Shown: piece after piece, positions 9,701 to 18,674 of the stretch
Layout of the letters: each line of letters opens with the position of its first letter
Numbering within the stretch: position 1 is the stretch's first letter
NCBI RefSeq assembly: GCF_000184945.1
Contig: NZ_GL586311.1
Span: 23,663-87,662 of the forward strand
Length of the DNA stretch: 64,000 nucleotides
Reading direction: 5' to 3'
Source of the DNA: Segatella buccae ATCC 33574
GTDB taxonomy: Bacteria; Bacteroidota; Bacteroidia; Bacteroidales; Bacteroidaceae
Position numbers and translations under genes: made by a program
Notes under the pieces: model-generated
Database searches by the model: none
What the model was told of the DNA's origin: nothing
Seen by the model: the letters and a program-made list of their open reading frames with translations, nothing else

Positions 9701-11110
9701 TTATTTTTTCAGCTTGAATGAAGTCTCAATACTTGTCACTTCATCATAAAACGCATGATCGGCTTTCAACCTCCGCTCCACCTGCGTGCAACTGTGGATA
9801 ACCGTTGAATGGTCACGGTTTCCTACCAGCTTTCCGATTCTTGATGCCGGCATCTTGGTGTACTTTTGAGCCAGATACATTGACACCTGTCGGGCCACCA
9901 CAAGGTCGCGCTTGCGGCACTTGCTGTTTACAGCCGTAGCAGTCACATTGAAATGGTTACACACTTTCTCTATGATATCGTCCACCGTGATAGGCTTGTC
10001 TTCAATGTTGACAGCACGCTTGATGCAGCGCTCGGCCAACTTAAGATTGATATCACAATTATAAGTGATGCTATAAGCTAACAAGCCGTTGATGACTCCT
10101 TCCAATCCACGGACACTTCCACTGGCATTTTCGGCAATATACTGCACCACATTGTCGGGTATCTTCAATCCGTCACGGCGTATTTTGCTCTGTAAGATAT
10201 CTATGCACAACTGTACATTAGGCTTCTCCAACTCGGCTATCAACCCACACGAGAAGCGGGTCAGCAAGCGGTCAGGCATCCCTTTCAAGTCTACCGGTGG
10301 CCTATCGCTGGCTAAGATGATACGCTTGCCGTTTTTGAAAAGATGGTTGAAGATGTGGAAAAAAGTCTCCTGCGTTTTGGTGGCCGTCATCCACTCCTGT
10401 ATGTCATCCACAATAAGAAGATCTATCGTCTGATAGAACTTAATGAAGTCGTTCAGCGTGTTCTGCAAGACGGCACTCGTGTACTGCACCTGAAAAAGGC
10501 GCGCACTCACGTAGAGCACCCTCTTCTGGGGGTAAAGCTGCTTGGCATGGAGCCCGATAGCATTGACAAGGTGAGTTTTTCCACAGCCGGAAGGACCGTA
10601 GATAAACATAGGGTTGAACTGGGTGGTGTTGGGATGTTCGGCGATGGAAAGACCTATAGAACGCGGCAGTTTGTTGCTGTCGCCCTCAATGTAATTGTTG
10701 AAAGTAAGATGCGGATTGAGCTGTGGGTCGAGTGCCTGGGGCTGAGCCGCATCAAGTGCCGTAGGCGACTTGTTGGCCTGCGTCTTGGCCTGCGGCCTAA
10801 GAGCCAAATCGGTAGGTTCTGCCTCAATGTCTTGCGAGAGATTATGCTCCTTGTCGGTCACTACCCGATAAGACAAGCGGACACCCGTGCCATAGGTGCG
10901 CCTCAACACTCGTGAGAGCAAATCCACATAGTTCTCCTCCAAGTATTCGTAAACGAACGGACTTGGCACCTGCACCAGCAAAGTCTTTGACTCTTCGTTA
11001 AAAGACTCAAAGACAATGGGCTTGAACCACGTAACGAACTGCTGCTTGGTGACATTCTCGCCTATAAGCGCAAGACTCTTGTCCCAAAGAGCATTAGGAC
11101 TTACTTTCAT
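9701..11110 (-). CDS. dnaA: Chromosomal replication initiator protein DnaA
   Basis: AAA+ ATPase that binds DnaA boxes at oriC and opens the duplex. The 469 residues contain the N-terminal oligomerisation/helicase-loading domain, a variable linker (about 85-130), Walker A GPSGCGKTH (172-180), Walker B LLIVDDIQ (231-238) and a C-terminal helix-turn-helix with the DnaA signature ending GNRDHSTVIHSC. A consensus promoter lies at 11251-11282, giving a leader of about 135 bases. I see no cluster of DnaA boxes next to the gene, so it does not mark the origin. Confidence 0.97.
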   Translation of the reverse strand: MKVSPNALWDKSLALIGENVTKQQFVTWFKPIVFESFNEESKTLLVQVPSPFVYEYLEENYVDLLSRVLRRTYGTGVRLSYRVVTDKEHNLSQDIEAEPTDLALRPQAKTQANKSPTALDAAQPQALDPQLNPHLTFNNYIEGDSNKLPRSIGLSIAEHPNTTQFNPMFIYGPSGCGKTHLVNAIGLHAKQLYPQKRVLYVSARLFQVQYTSAVLQNTLNDFIKFYQTIDLLIVDDIQEWMTATKTQETFFHIFNHLFKNGKRIILASDRPPVDLKGMPDRLLTRFSCGLIAELEKPNVQLCIDILQSKIRRDGLKIPDNVVQYIAENASGSVRGLEGVINGLLAYSITYNCDINLKLAERCIKRAVNIEDKPITVDDIIEKVCNHFNVTATAVNSKCRKRDLVVARQVSMYLAQKYTKMPASRIGKLVGNRDHSTVIHSCTQVERRLKADHAFYDEVTSIETSFKLKK

Positions 11111-11250
11111 CTATAAATCGTTTATAAAATATGTCTTTCGACCAATATTCTACATGATGGAAAAATCGCTTCCCGACGGTAGCAGAGGGGGTATCACCAA
11201 AAGGTCTGCTTTCAATGTTCAGGCGCTATTCCGGTTTCTGTTTGCAAGTG

Positions 11251-11282
11251 CAAATTTATAAAAGAAATCCCAAACCAGCAAA
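11251..11282 (-). promoter_or_regulatory. dnaA: dnaA promoter
   Basis: On the minus strand, TTTG (11282-11279), 20 bp, TAAATTTG (11258-11251). This matches the Bacteroidota -33/-7 consensus exactly. Confidence 0.8.
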
Positions 11283-11490
11283 TTTAAAGTTTTAATTTAT
11301 TTTAAGTGAATATCGCTAAGTCGCTATATATAGGCACTTTAGAGCTTACTCATCCGAACGGACATGAGCAGATTACAAAACCGAGTCATAAGCTATTGAA
11401 TATAAACAAGATAGGCCCGCCAATACTTGTTCGCGCACACGGTAGTGAAACAATGAAAGACAAAGGCGAAAATGCTCTGATTGAAAGCCT

Positions 11491-11525
11491 TAAAAAGAAA
11501 TCGGGATGCGTGAAACATCCCGATT
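11491..11525 (-). terminator. Terminator of the amidase/MlaD transcript
   Basis: A perfect 10-bp stem (AATCGGGATG 11499-11508 and its complement 11516-11525) with a 7-nt loop, followed on the minus strand by a T-rich tract (TCTTTTTA). It lies about 90 bases beyond the MlaD-like stop codon. Confidence 0.75.
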
Positions 11526-11613
11526 CGTTATTTAGACTAAATTTAATTTAGCTTTTATTATCCCAGTCCTTGCAATCCATTGAAGCCACGGTGTCGCCCG
11601 TTCACGCAACCGT

Positions 11614-12516
11614 TTACTTGTCTTTTCTTCCAAAGAGCGAGAAATGGACATAACGTTTGGGGTGTGCCTTGAAGTTGATCATGAGTGAATCGGCGTTGCG
11701 CATAGTGGCATTGAGATTGTCGTAAAGCTCGGGATCGTTCATCAAGAGTCCCAAAGTGCCTTTATTGGAATTGAGCTTGTCCGTGAAGGCCTCCATGTTG
11801 GCCAATGTCCGATTCACTTGCGACATCGTTTCCTGCACGTCAACAGCTGCCAGATTGTTTGTCAACCGGTTGGTATTGTCCAACACCCCGTTGGCCTTCC
11901 TCAACATACCGGGCACCTCCCGGTTCAAGCCCCCCATAAGTTGGTTGAGCTGTTGGGTAGAAACTGCAAGATTTGCCGTCGTGGTCTGAATGTTGCCCAA
12001 ACTCTGTGCGATGGCAGGATTAGCCAACAATGTGTTGAGACTGGCAAGGATGGAGTCGAGTTTAGGCAACATCTTCTCTATCTCGGGAACCATCCCTTTC
12101 ACCGCACCCAGCGCACCGGGATTCACACCGCCGGGAATCACGCCACCCGGCTCCACCCGTTCACGCGGATTATTGGCCAACAGGATGTTCACTTGGATAT
12201 TTCCCATCAGGTCTTTCACAATCTCTGCCGTAGAACCTTTGGGGATGCGCATGTCTTGATTGATGCCCACAGCCACCCGCGTGGAGTTCTTGCGCGAGTA
12301 GTCATACTCAATGCTTTTCACCACGCCCACCTTATAACCGTCGGCATAGACCGGAGTAGATGCCCCCAGGCCTTCCAAGTTGTCGAATGTCATATAATAA
12401 GTGGTGGCGGTGGAAAATATGGTCAGTCCCTTGAGGAAATTTACCCCATAGAAAAAGACAACCACTCCCACGATGGCTACGAGTGCAATCTTAACCTCTT
12501 TTGTAAAAAACTTCAT
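11614..12516 (-). CDS. MlaD/Mce-family lipid-transport protein
   Basis: A periplasm-facing substrate-binding component of Mce lipid transport systems that shuttle phospholipids between membranes. The 300-residue protein has one N-terminal membrane anchor (about residues 9-28), the Mce domain (about 38-115, with TTYYMTFDNLEGLGASTPVY) and a long helical C-terminal half rich in leucine and asparagine that probably oligomerises. No MlaE permease or MlaF ATPase gene lies beside it. It follows the amidase gene by about 40 bases and probably shares its transcript. Confidence 0.88.
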   Translation of the reverse strand: MKFFTKEVKIALVAIVGVVVFFYGVNFLKGLTIFSTATTYYMTFDNLEGLGASTPVYADGYKVGVVKSIEYDYSRKNSTRVAVGINQDMRIPKGSTAEIVKDLMGNIQVNILLANNPRERVEPGGVIPGGVNPGALGAVKGMVPEIEKMLPKLDSILASLNTLLANPAIAQSLGNIQTTTANLAVSTQQLNQLMGGLNREVPGMLRKANGVLDNTNRLTNNLAAVDVQETMSQVNRTLANMEAFTDKLNSNKGTLGLLMNDPELYDNLNATMRNADSLMINFKAHPKRYVHFSLFGRKDK

Positions 12517-12557
12517 AAGCTGTTGAATCTTTATCTGCTTTAATTATAGTTGATAGA

Positions 12558-13754
12558 TTATTTGCCCCGGTTGTTCTTAAATTCCCGGATGGCCTCATTG
12601 ACATCCATTCTGCGCCCGTCCTTGAAAGCGATAATGAAGGCTTCAGGAAACTTCTCAAGCACCGACTTGCGCAAACCGGCTATCTCATTGTAGTTGGTGG
12701 AGGCTCCGAGGGTATATTTCACAAGGTCTCCTTCTTTATAGGAGCCCACTTCCGTCTCACCCTTGAAGTGCGCATCGTCCGGTCGCAGTTCACGACTGCT
12801 GGCTAAAATCTGGACTTTGAATACAGGCACGTTATCCACCGCAGCCTTTACTACCGGCATCTCCTTTCGAGGATCGGGATTTCCGACATCTGTACGAACG
12901 GCAGCAGGCATAGGTTCCGGCTGCTGCGGTACCACCGTAGGCACATCGACATCGGTCTGTTTGTCAGCCTTGTAAGGCACAGTGATACGATCATCATACC
13001 TGTTCTTATATTGTAAGAAGCCCCGATAGATAGCTTCCGCCACGCTGCTGATGCCTTCGGAGGAATTGAGAAACCGCTCCTCATCGGGGGTGGTGATGAA
13101 GCCAAGCTCTATCAGGCAACCGGGCATTGATGTCTCGCGGAGCACGAGGAAGCCTGCCTGATGCACCCCCTTGTCGGGACGGGCTCCTCCTGCGCATACA
13201 TTACGCTGGATGTAGCGGGCCAAATCAATACTACGCTCCATGTTCTTACCCTGAATGAACTCAAACATGATGTAGCTTTCCGACGATTTGGGGTTGAACC
13301 CCTGATAGGTCTGGCGATAACCTTTCTCCATGGATATGACCGAGTTTTCACGCATAGCCACATCAAGATTGTCCTTGGCGCGGTGCATACCCAGCGTATA
13401 AGTCTCGAAACCGCGGGCTATCTTCCCCCCGGGCAACGCATTGGTATGCACCGAGACGAAGAGATCGGCGTTGGCCCTATTGGCTATTTGCGCCCGCTCG
13501 TTGAGCGGCACAAACACATCAGTCTTGCGCGTATAAATAACTCTGACATCGGGACAGTTGCGTTCCACATACCGCCCGAAAGCCAAAGCGACATTCAGAT
13601 TGATATCTTTCTCCTTTGAAATGGCCCCCATTGCACCGGCATCGTGCCCTCCGTGACCGGGGTCGATGACAAGTGTGAAACGACGTGCGGCCCCCAACGG
13701 TGTGGCGGCCAACAGAAAAAAGGCGGTCAATGCAAAGAATAGACGTCTATACAT
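12558..13754 (-). CDS. N-acetylmuramoyl-L-alanine amidase with C-terminal SPOR-like domain
   Basis: Zinc amidase (Amidase_3) that removes stem peptides from peptidoglycan, usually during septum splitting. The 398 residues comprise a signal peptide (about 1-22), the catalytic domain with VIDPGHGGHDAGA (first zinc His) and HTNA, a second conserved region LIELGFITTPDEE with the catalytic Glu, a proline-rich linker (about 265-310) and a C-terminal module (about 312-398, FKVQILASS) resembling a SPOR glycan-binding domain. A -7-like box TACTTTTG lies at 13779-13772 on the minus strand. Confidence 0.93.
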   Translation of the reverse strand: MYRRLFFALTAFFLLAATPLGAARRFTLVIDPGHGGHDAGAMGAISKEKDINLNVALAFGRYVERNCPDVRVIYTRKTDVFVPLNERAQIANRANADLFVSVHTNALPGGKIARGFETYTLGMHRAKDNLDVAMRENSVISMEKGYRQTYQGFNPKSSESYIMFEFIQGKNMERSIDLARYIQRNVCAGGARPDKGVHQAGFLVLRETSMPGCLIELGFITTPDEERFLNSSEGISSVAEAIYRGFLQYKNRYDDRITVPYKADKQTDVDVPTVVPQQPEPMPAAVRTDVGNPDPRKEMPVVKAAVDNVPVFKVQILASSRELRPDDAHFKGETEVGSYKEGDLVKYTLGASTNYNEIAGLRKSVLEKFPEAFIIAFKDGRRMDVNEAIREFKNNRGK

Positions 13755-13811
13755 ATCGTTTTAATATTGGACAAAAGTAGTCATTATTTGCCGGAAAACC
13801 TGCTATCGGGG

Positions 13812-14189
13812 TTAAGTTTTATCATTTATTAAGTGAACTTCTACGCCTGCACCGTCGGAATCGCTGCCCATAGGAGGATTCACCTTGGTGATGGAGAGGT
13901 GCAAAGAGACGATGGCGGGAAAGCTCCGGAACAGCTGACAGCCAATGCGACCGGCCACCCGTTCGAGCAAGTTGCAGGGCACAGCCATCTCCCGTCTCAC
14001 CACCTCAAAGACAGAAGCGTAGTTGAGCGTATCTTCCACCCGGTCGGAGTCCATCGCTTTAGAGAAGTCATACCCCATCTTGAGGCTCACCACATAGTCG
14101 TTGCCCGTAACGCGCTCCTGCGGCAACACGCCATGGAAAGCGTGAAACCGCAGGTTGCTCAATGTTATAAAACTTTCTTTCAGTTCCAT
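13812..14189 (-). CDS. folB: Dihydroneopterin aldolase
   Basis: Splits dihydroneopterin to 6-hydroxymethyl-dihydropterin in folate synthesis. The 125-residue length is typical. The N-terminal FHAFHGVLPQE motif and the conserved Lys near the C-terminus (LSITKVNPP) are present. It lies 99 bases beyond the ribonucleotide reductase gene on the same strand. Other folate genes in the window (folK, folE) are unlinked. Confidence 0.93.
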   Translation of the reverse strand: MELKESFITLSNLRFHAFHGVLPQERVTGNDYVVSLKMGYDFSKAMDSDRVEDTLNYASVFEVVRREMAVPCNLLERVAGRIGCQLFRSFPAIVSLHLSITKVNPPMGSDSDGAGVEVHLINDKT

Positions 14190-14288
14190 ATCTCGGTATC
14201 ATCAAGTTGTCACACGCTCTCTCCACACGGCTGCAGCCATACGGCCGGTGACCTCATGCCGGCATGGCAATGTGGGGGAGCAAACGGC

Positions 14289-16856
14289 TTATCCGCAACG
14301 GGAAGCACCGCAGTTGGTGCATATCAGGCATCCCTCCTGATAGACCAGAGTCTCCTGACCGCAGTTGGGACACTTCTGCCCATTTGCCTTTGTCCCGTCC
14401 ACAATGTATTTCTTGAGTGCGCGCTCCACTCCGTTCTTCCAAGTGTTGATGCTCTCGTCCTTGAGTTGGAGCGAACCCACAAGTTTCATCACGTGGTCGA
14501 TGGGCATACGGTAGCGCAACACGCCCGAGATGAGTTTGGCATAGTTCCAATACTCGGGGTTGAACTTCTCACTCAGGCCCTCCACGGTGGTCTTATAGCC
14601 GCGCTTGTTCTCAAACTGGAAGTCGTAGCGTTTGGTGCCGTCAGGATTGGACTGCTTCACAATCTTACCCTTGGTGACGGTCTTAGGCAGCACAATGCCC
14701 TCCTCGTCATCTTGCAGACCGGTAAATATCTCGTAGGGATAACCGTCGAGCAGACCTACAAAAGCCACCCATTTCTCCTTATTGTTTTGGAAGCGCACCA
14801 CATCGCACTCCAAAGTCTGGGGACGCACTTCCGTCACTTGCGGATGCTTGCAGGGTACGGCCTCGGCAACAGGAGCAACCGAAGTCTCCTTCTTCTTGTC
14901 TTTCTTCGAGACGGAAATCATCACGCCCGAACGGCTTCCGTCACGGTAGATGGTGCATCCTTTGCATCCGCTCTTCCACGCTTCTACGTAAAGCCGGTTG
15001 ACGAGCGCCTCATCCACATCGTTGGGCAGGTTCACCGTCACGGAGATGGAGTGGTCCACCCACTTCTGTATGGCGCCCTGCATCTTCACTTTCATCAGCC
15101 AGTCCACATCGTTGGCCGTAGCTTTATAGTAAGGCGACCGACTCACCAGCGCATCAATCTCCTCCTGTGTGTACCGCTTCTCGGTGTCAAGTCCGTTGGC
15201 CTGCATCCACGTGAGGAACTTCCGGTGGTAAACAATATACTCTTCAAACGAGTCACCCACCTCGTCGACAAAGTCCACATGCACGTCGGTATCGTTGGGA
15301 TTCACCTTGCGACGACGCTTATACACGGGCATGAACACGGGTTCGATGCCGCTTGTGGTTTGGGTCATGAGCGACGTGGTGCCCGTGGGGGCAATGGTGA
15401 GGCAGGCGATGTTGCGACGGCCATACTTCACCATGTCGTCATAGAGTTGCGGATCGGCATCCTTGAGCCGCAGGATGAAGGGATTGTGCTCCTCCCGCTT
15501 GGCATCGAAGATTTCGAAGGCCCCACGCTCCTTGGCCATTTGCACACTTGAGGCGTAAGCGTTGAGCGCGAGTGCCTTGTGTACCTCCACACTGAAGTCG
15601 GTAGCCTCCTGCGTGCCATAGCGCAAGCCCATAGCTGCGAGCATGTCGCCCTCGGCGGTGATACCCACGCCCGTGCGACGGCCCAGGCTGCTCTTGTGCT
15701 TGATCTTCTCCCAAAGATGATATTCGGCACCTTTCACCTCCTCGCTCTGCGGATCGGCCTTGATTTTCTCCATGATGAGCTCTATCTTCTCCATTTCGAG
15801 ATCCACGATGTCGTCCATGAGCCGCTGTGCCAACTGCGCATGCTGCTTGAACTTGTCCATGTTGAAGTGGGCATCGGGGGTAAAGGGATGCTCCACATAA
15901 CTATAAAGGTTGATGCTGATCAGGCGACAGCTGTCGTAGGGGCAGAGCGGAATTTCCCCGCAGGGATTGGTACTCACGGTGCGGAAACCAAGGTCGGCAT
16001 AGCAGTCGGGGATGCTCTCGCGCAGAATGGTGTCCCAAAAGAGCACACCGGGCTCGGCACTCTTCCAAGCATTGTGGACAATTTTCTCCCAAAGAGCCTT
16101 GGCCGAAATCTCTTTTTTCACTTTAGGTGCATCGCCTGTGACGGGAAACTGCTGCACGTAGGGCCTATTGTCGATGGCTGCCTGCATGAACTCATCGTCG
16201 AGCTTCACACTCACATTGGCCCCCGTCACCTTACCTTCGGTCATCTTGGCGTCGATAAAGGCCTCACTGTCGGGATGCTTGATGCTCACGGAGAGCATCA
16301 GCGCACCACGCCTGCCATCTTGCGCCACCTCCCGGGTGGAATTGCTGTAACGCTCCATAAAGGGCACAAGACCGGTGGAAGTAAGTGCCGAATTGTTCAC
16401 CGGACTTCCTTTCGGCCGGATGTGGCTCAAATCGTGCCCCACTCCACCGCGACGCTTCATCAGTTGCACCTGCTCTTCGTCAATGCGCATGATGGCACCA
16501 TAGGAGTCGGCATCGCCATCGAGCCCTATCACGAAACAGTTGCTCAGCGATGCCACCTGATGGCTGTTGCCGATGCCGGTCATTGGACTGCCGGCAGGAA
16601 CGATGTAACGAAAATGGTCGAGCAAACCGAAAATCTCTTCTTCAGACAGCGGATTGGCATACTTGCGCTCAATGCGTGCTATCTCGCCGGCAATGCGCCG
16701 GTGCATGTCTTCGGGCGATTTCTCGAAGATATTGCCGAAGCTGTCCTTCATCGCATACTTGTTGACCCACACACGGGCGGCCAACTCGTCGCCACCAAAA
16801 TATTTAAGAGAGGCGGCAAAGGCCTCCTCATAAGAATACGTCTTTAAATTATCCAT
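14289..16856 (-). CDS. nrdJ: Adenosylcobalamin-dependent (class II) ribonucleotide reductase
   Basis: Reduces ribonucleotides to deoxyribonucleotides with a B12-derived radical and needs no oxygen. The 855 residues show the active-site pair C107 (LSNCFV) and C299 (NPCGEIPL), the APTGTTS loop, a TSCPD-type domain (about 690-800) and a C-terminal cysteine cluster (CPNCG, CTNCG, CG) for re-reduction or zinc. There is no NrdB-type partner gene nearby, as expected. A -7 box TAGTTTTG lies about 35 bases upstream of the ATG. I see no B12 riboswitch in the leader. Confidence 0.94.
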   Translation of the reverse strand: MDNLKTYSYEEAFAASLKYFGGDELAARVWVNKYAMKDSFGNIFEKSPEDMHRRIAGEIARIERKYANPLSEEEIFGLLDHFRYIVPAGSPMTGIGNSHQVASLSNCFVIGLDGDADSYGAIMRIDEEQVQLMKRRGGVGHDLSHIRPKGSPVNNSALTSTGLVPFMERYSNSTREVAQDGRRGALMLSVSIKHPDSEAFIDAKMTEGKVTGANVSVKLDDEFMQAAIDNRPYVQQFPVTGDAPKVKKEISAKALWEKIVHNAWKSAEPGVLFWDTILRESIPDCYADLGFRTVSTNPCGEIPLCPYDSCRLISINLYSYVEHPFTPDAHFNMDKFKQHAQLAQRLMDDIVDLEMEKIELIMEKIKADPQSEEVKGAEYHLWEKIKHKSSLGRRTGVGITAEGDMLAAMGLRYGTQEATDFSVEVHKALALNAYASSVQMAKERGAFEIFDAKREEHNPFILRLKDADPQLYDDMVKYGRRNIACLTIAPTGTTSLMTQTTSGIEPVFMPVYKRRRKVNPNDTDVHVDFVDEVGDSFEEYIVYHRKFLTWMQANGLDTEKRYTQEEIDALVSRSPYYKATANDVDWLMKVKMQGAIQKWVDHSISVTVNLPNDVDEALVNRLYVEAWKSGCKGCTIYRDGSRSGVMISVSKKDKKKETSVAPVAEAVPCKHPQVTEVRPQTLECDVVRFQNNKEKWVAFVGLLDGYPYEIFTGLQDDEEGIVLPKTVTKGKIVKQSNPDGTKRYDFQFENKRGYKTTVEGLSEKFNPEYWNYAKLISGVLRYRMPIDHVMKLVGSLQLKDESINTWKNGVERALKKYIVDGTKANGQKCPNCGQETLVYQEGCLICTNCGASRCG

Positions 16857-17164
16857 TTTGTATCGCTTAGATTACATGTGCAAAACTACAAATTAGTTTT
16901 GAGATAAAGAAACCTTTTCGGATATATTAACCGAAAAATCTTATCCGTTAAAATTTCCAAAACAGACAACTTTTTATGCCATTATTATCAAAAAGTTTTC
17001 CGTTTTATACCACCTCATCGCTTTTCCCCCTTTCGCCCACCAGCTTTAAAGCCAACAGGGAAGCCAGAGTACGGAAAAGGAAAAAGAAGAAAGATTTTGC
17101 CAATCCGGCATAAAGGAGTAACTTTGCACAAGACAACATCTATTTGTAATAAAACAGCACAACA
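16857..17164. other. Divergent intergenic region between nrdJ and the nitroreductase gene
   Basis: AT-rich. It contains the nitroreductase promoter at 17096-17126 and a weaker -7 box for nrdJ on the minus strand near 16881-16890. No reading frame or other motif is convincing. Confidence 0.6.
17096..17126 (+). promoter_or_regulatory. Promoter of the nitroreductase gene
   Basis: TTTG at 17096-17099, 19 bp, TAACTTTG at 17119-17126; the predicted start is about 33 bases before the ATG. Confidence 0.8.
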
Positions 17165-17905
17165 ATGGAAACCATCAAGACAAGAAAGACCATACGCAAA
17201 TACAGCCAACGCGAAGTGAGCGACCAACTACTCGAACGCTTGCTTGAGGAAGCTGAGCGCACGCCCACAATGGGCAATCTGCAACTGTACAGCGTCGTGG
17301 TGACGCGGAGCAAGGAAGGGAAAAAGGCACTGGCTCCGGCCCATTTCAACCAACCTATGGTAGAGGAAGCACCCGTGGTGCTCACTATCTGCGCCGACTT
17401 TCGACGTACCACCGTCTGGGCTGACAACCGCAAGGCGACACCGGGCTACGACAACTTCCTTTCGTTCATCAATGCTGCCACCGATGCCCTGCTCTACACG
17501 CAGACGTTCTGCAATCTGGCTGAAGCCGAAGGCTTAGGCACTTGCTTTCTCGGCACCACGGTGTATATGCCACAGCTCATCATTGACACGCTGCACTTGC
17601 CCCGCCTTGTGTTCCCCGTGGCTACCATCACATTGGGTTGGCCTGACGAGTCGCCGGCCCTCTCAGACCGTCTGCCATTGCGTGCCATCATCCACCACGA
17701 GCATTTTGAAGACTACACGCCGGAAAAAATCAATGACTTCTATGCCGACAAAGAGGCTTTGGAAGAAAACTGCCATTTCATTGAAATCAACCAAAAGGAA
17801 ACACTCGCGCAGGTGTTTACAGACCTCCGCTACACCAAAAAAGACAACGAAGCCATGAGCCGGGGTATGCTTGATGCGCTAAAAGCGCAAGGATTCTTGG
17901 AATGA
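17165..17905 (+). CDS. Nitroreductase family protein (NfsA/FRP-like)
   Basis: FMN-dependent NAD(P)H oxidoreductase of the nitroreductase fold, 246 residues. Visible features are the N-terminal TRKTIRKYSQREV signature, which binds the FMN phosphate, a TPTMGNLQLYSVVV segment and a GLGTCFLGTT loop (about 120-129). The C-terminal extension of about 60 residues is like NfsA/flavin reductase P types. The physiological substrate is unknown. In anaerobes such enzymes activate metronidazole-type drugs, but that cannot be inferred for this one. It is monocistronic, with a repeat-rich intergenic region behind it. Confidence 0.88.
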   Translation: METIKTRKTIRKYSQREVSDQLLERLLEEAERTPTMGNLQLYSVVVTRSKEGKKALAPAHFNQPMVEEAPVVLTICADFRRTTVWADNRKATPGYDNFLSFINAATDALLYTQTFCNLAEAEGLGTCFLGTTVYMPQLIIDTLHLPRLVFPVATITLGWPDESPALSDRLPLRAIIHHEHFEDYTPEKINDFYADKEALEENCHFIEINQKETLAQVFTDLRYTKKDNEAMSRGMLDALKAQGFLE

Positions 17906-17954
17906 GAAAGGATGCGTAAGATTCAAAAAAATAAAAATTTAGCAATTCAAGGAT

Positions 17955-18120
17955 TTAAAGAACGTGTAGAGGCAGCGCTTTATGCCTGCCCACACGATTT
18001 GGGAAATCGTATATTCCCACAAATGTTTCCGGCATCCCTTACCGACGATACGGTCCTATCGGCCCGTGCGGGCAGGCATAAAGCACCGCCCCTACACGCC
18101 CGACAAGCCTTTTGCATTTT
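17955..18120 (-). repeat. MITE-like palindromic element, copy 1
   Basis: Terminal inverted repeats of about 33 bp (GGCAGCGCTTTATGCCTGCC near 17971-17990 and its near-complement near 18070-18090) flank a unique centre that holds a small inverted repeat ACGATTT/AAATCGT. The whole unit matches copy 2 at 48070-48252 in the opposite orientation at roughly 85-90% by eye. It has no coding capacity and no transposase. Confidence 0.8.
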
Positions 18121-18156
18121 TGAATCTTTGAATTTCTAAATCTTTGAATCCTTCCC

Positions 18157-18382
18157 TTGCATGTATAGCGAGAAGTATTAAAGATTTAGAAAAAGTCTTA
18201 CATAGAAAATATGGACTTTGCTCTTAAATGCCAAAAGAACTATTCTAAACCGTCAATAAAAGCGAAGCACTGTTCCCGTTAAGCTCAAACGATGTTGCAA
18301 AACGGCCACAGTCAGAGGCTCATTCGGCCCAACCGAGAGGCTCAAAGAGGCCCTTTTGTAAAGCCATTCGGAGTGGGAAAGT
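18157..18382 (-). repeat. Middle part of composite element, copy A
   Basis: Contains the AT-rich conserved block (TATAGCGA.. AAAAAGTCTTACA near 18164-18202), also found at 47998-48045 and 57880-57917. A GC-rich module follows (18297-18382) with CATTCGGCCC and AGGCCCTTTTG units shared with the copies at 30.8, 40.1, 47.8 and 58.0 kb. Confidence 0.7.
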
Positions 18383-18423
18383 CACTTTCAAGGGGTCGGG
18401 AGGGCTGTTGATGGATTGAAATC

Positions 18424-18493
18424 AAAAAAAGGGAAATGCTCCCACACTTCCCTTGCTTATGCAAAGATACGACATGAATGACGGATTTGCAAA
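18424..18493 (-). repeat. Promoter-hairpin micro-element, copy A
   Basis: On the minus strand: TTTG (18493-18490), exactly 20 bp, TATCTTTG (18469-18462), then an 11-bp hairpin (18454-18444 with 18439-18429, two wobble pairs, GGGA loop) and seven T residues (18430-18424). It would encode a transcript of about 30-35 nt. The same arrangement recurs at 30681, 47706 and 58140. Confidence 0.8.
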
Positions 18494-18514
18494 TCGATTG
18501 AGAAAATATCAAAC

Positions 18515-18564
18515 AATAAAAAGGTGAAAGAACCTACAGTTACAGTTTCTTTCACCTTTTTATT
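18515..18564 (-). terminator. Terminator of the uronate operon (symmetrical)
   Basis: A perfect 18-bp stem (18515-18532 with 18547-18564) with a 14-nt loop. Both arms end in A/T runs, so it works in either direction. It lies about 110 bases past the MFS gene. Confidence 0.85.
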
Positions 18565-18674
18565 ATTACCCGATTGATTTGTCAATCTACATGGAGCACT
18601 TACTCGGCATGCCCCTTTCAGTCCGGCTATGGGCGTAGGAGTATAAACGATTTTTCAAGATTATCTGCTCCAAA

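Larger units (their letters stand above)
11111..11613. other. Intergenic region between dnaA and the MlaD-like gene
   Basis: Holds the dnaA promoter (11251-11282) and the terminator of the leftward amidase/MlaD transcript (11491-11525). A possible 81-codon reading frame from GTG 11306 runs into that terminator and is not convincing. Nothing else is seen. Confidence 0.6.

Noticed and set aside
11306..11551. 81-codon frame downstream of dnaA's promoter region
   Set aside because: It starts with GTG, has no similarity I recognise, and its end overlaps the terminator hairpin of the opposite-strand operon.
9701..11613. Replication origin next to dnaA
   Set aside because: No cluster of TTATCCACA-like boxes or AT-rich unwinding region is seen. 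Isolated TTATCCACA-like sequences inside genes (for example near 9787 and 25989) are not clustered.
16857..17164. Cobalamin riboswitch for the B12-dependent ribonucleotide reductase
   Set aside because: No B12-box (GCCACTG-like) or long structured leader is present on the minus strand, and the -7 box lies too close to the ATG.
17912..18139. Short frame through the repeat near 18 kb
   Set aside because: It is produced by the palindromic element; the same sequence is read on the opposite strand at copy 2, so it is a repeat and not a gene.
18424..18564. Copy A hairpin as the terminator of the uronate operon
   Set aside because: The uronate transcript already meets a perfect 18-bp terminator at 18515-18564; the copy A hairpin belongs to the micro-element with its own promoter in between.
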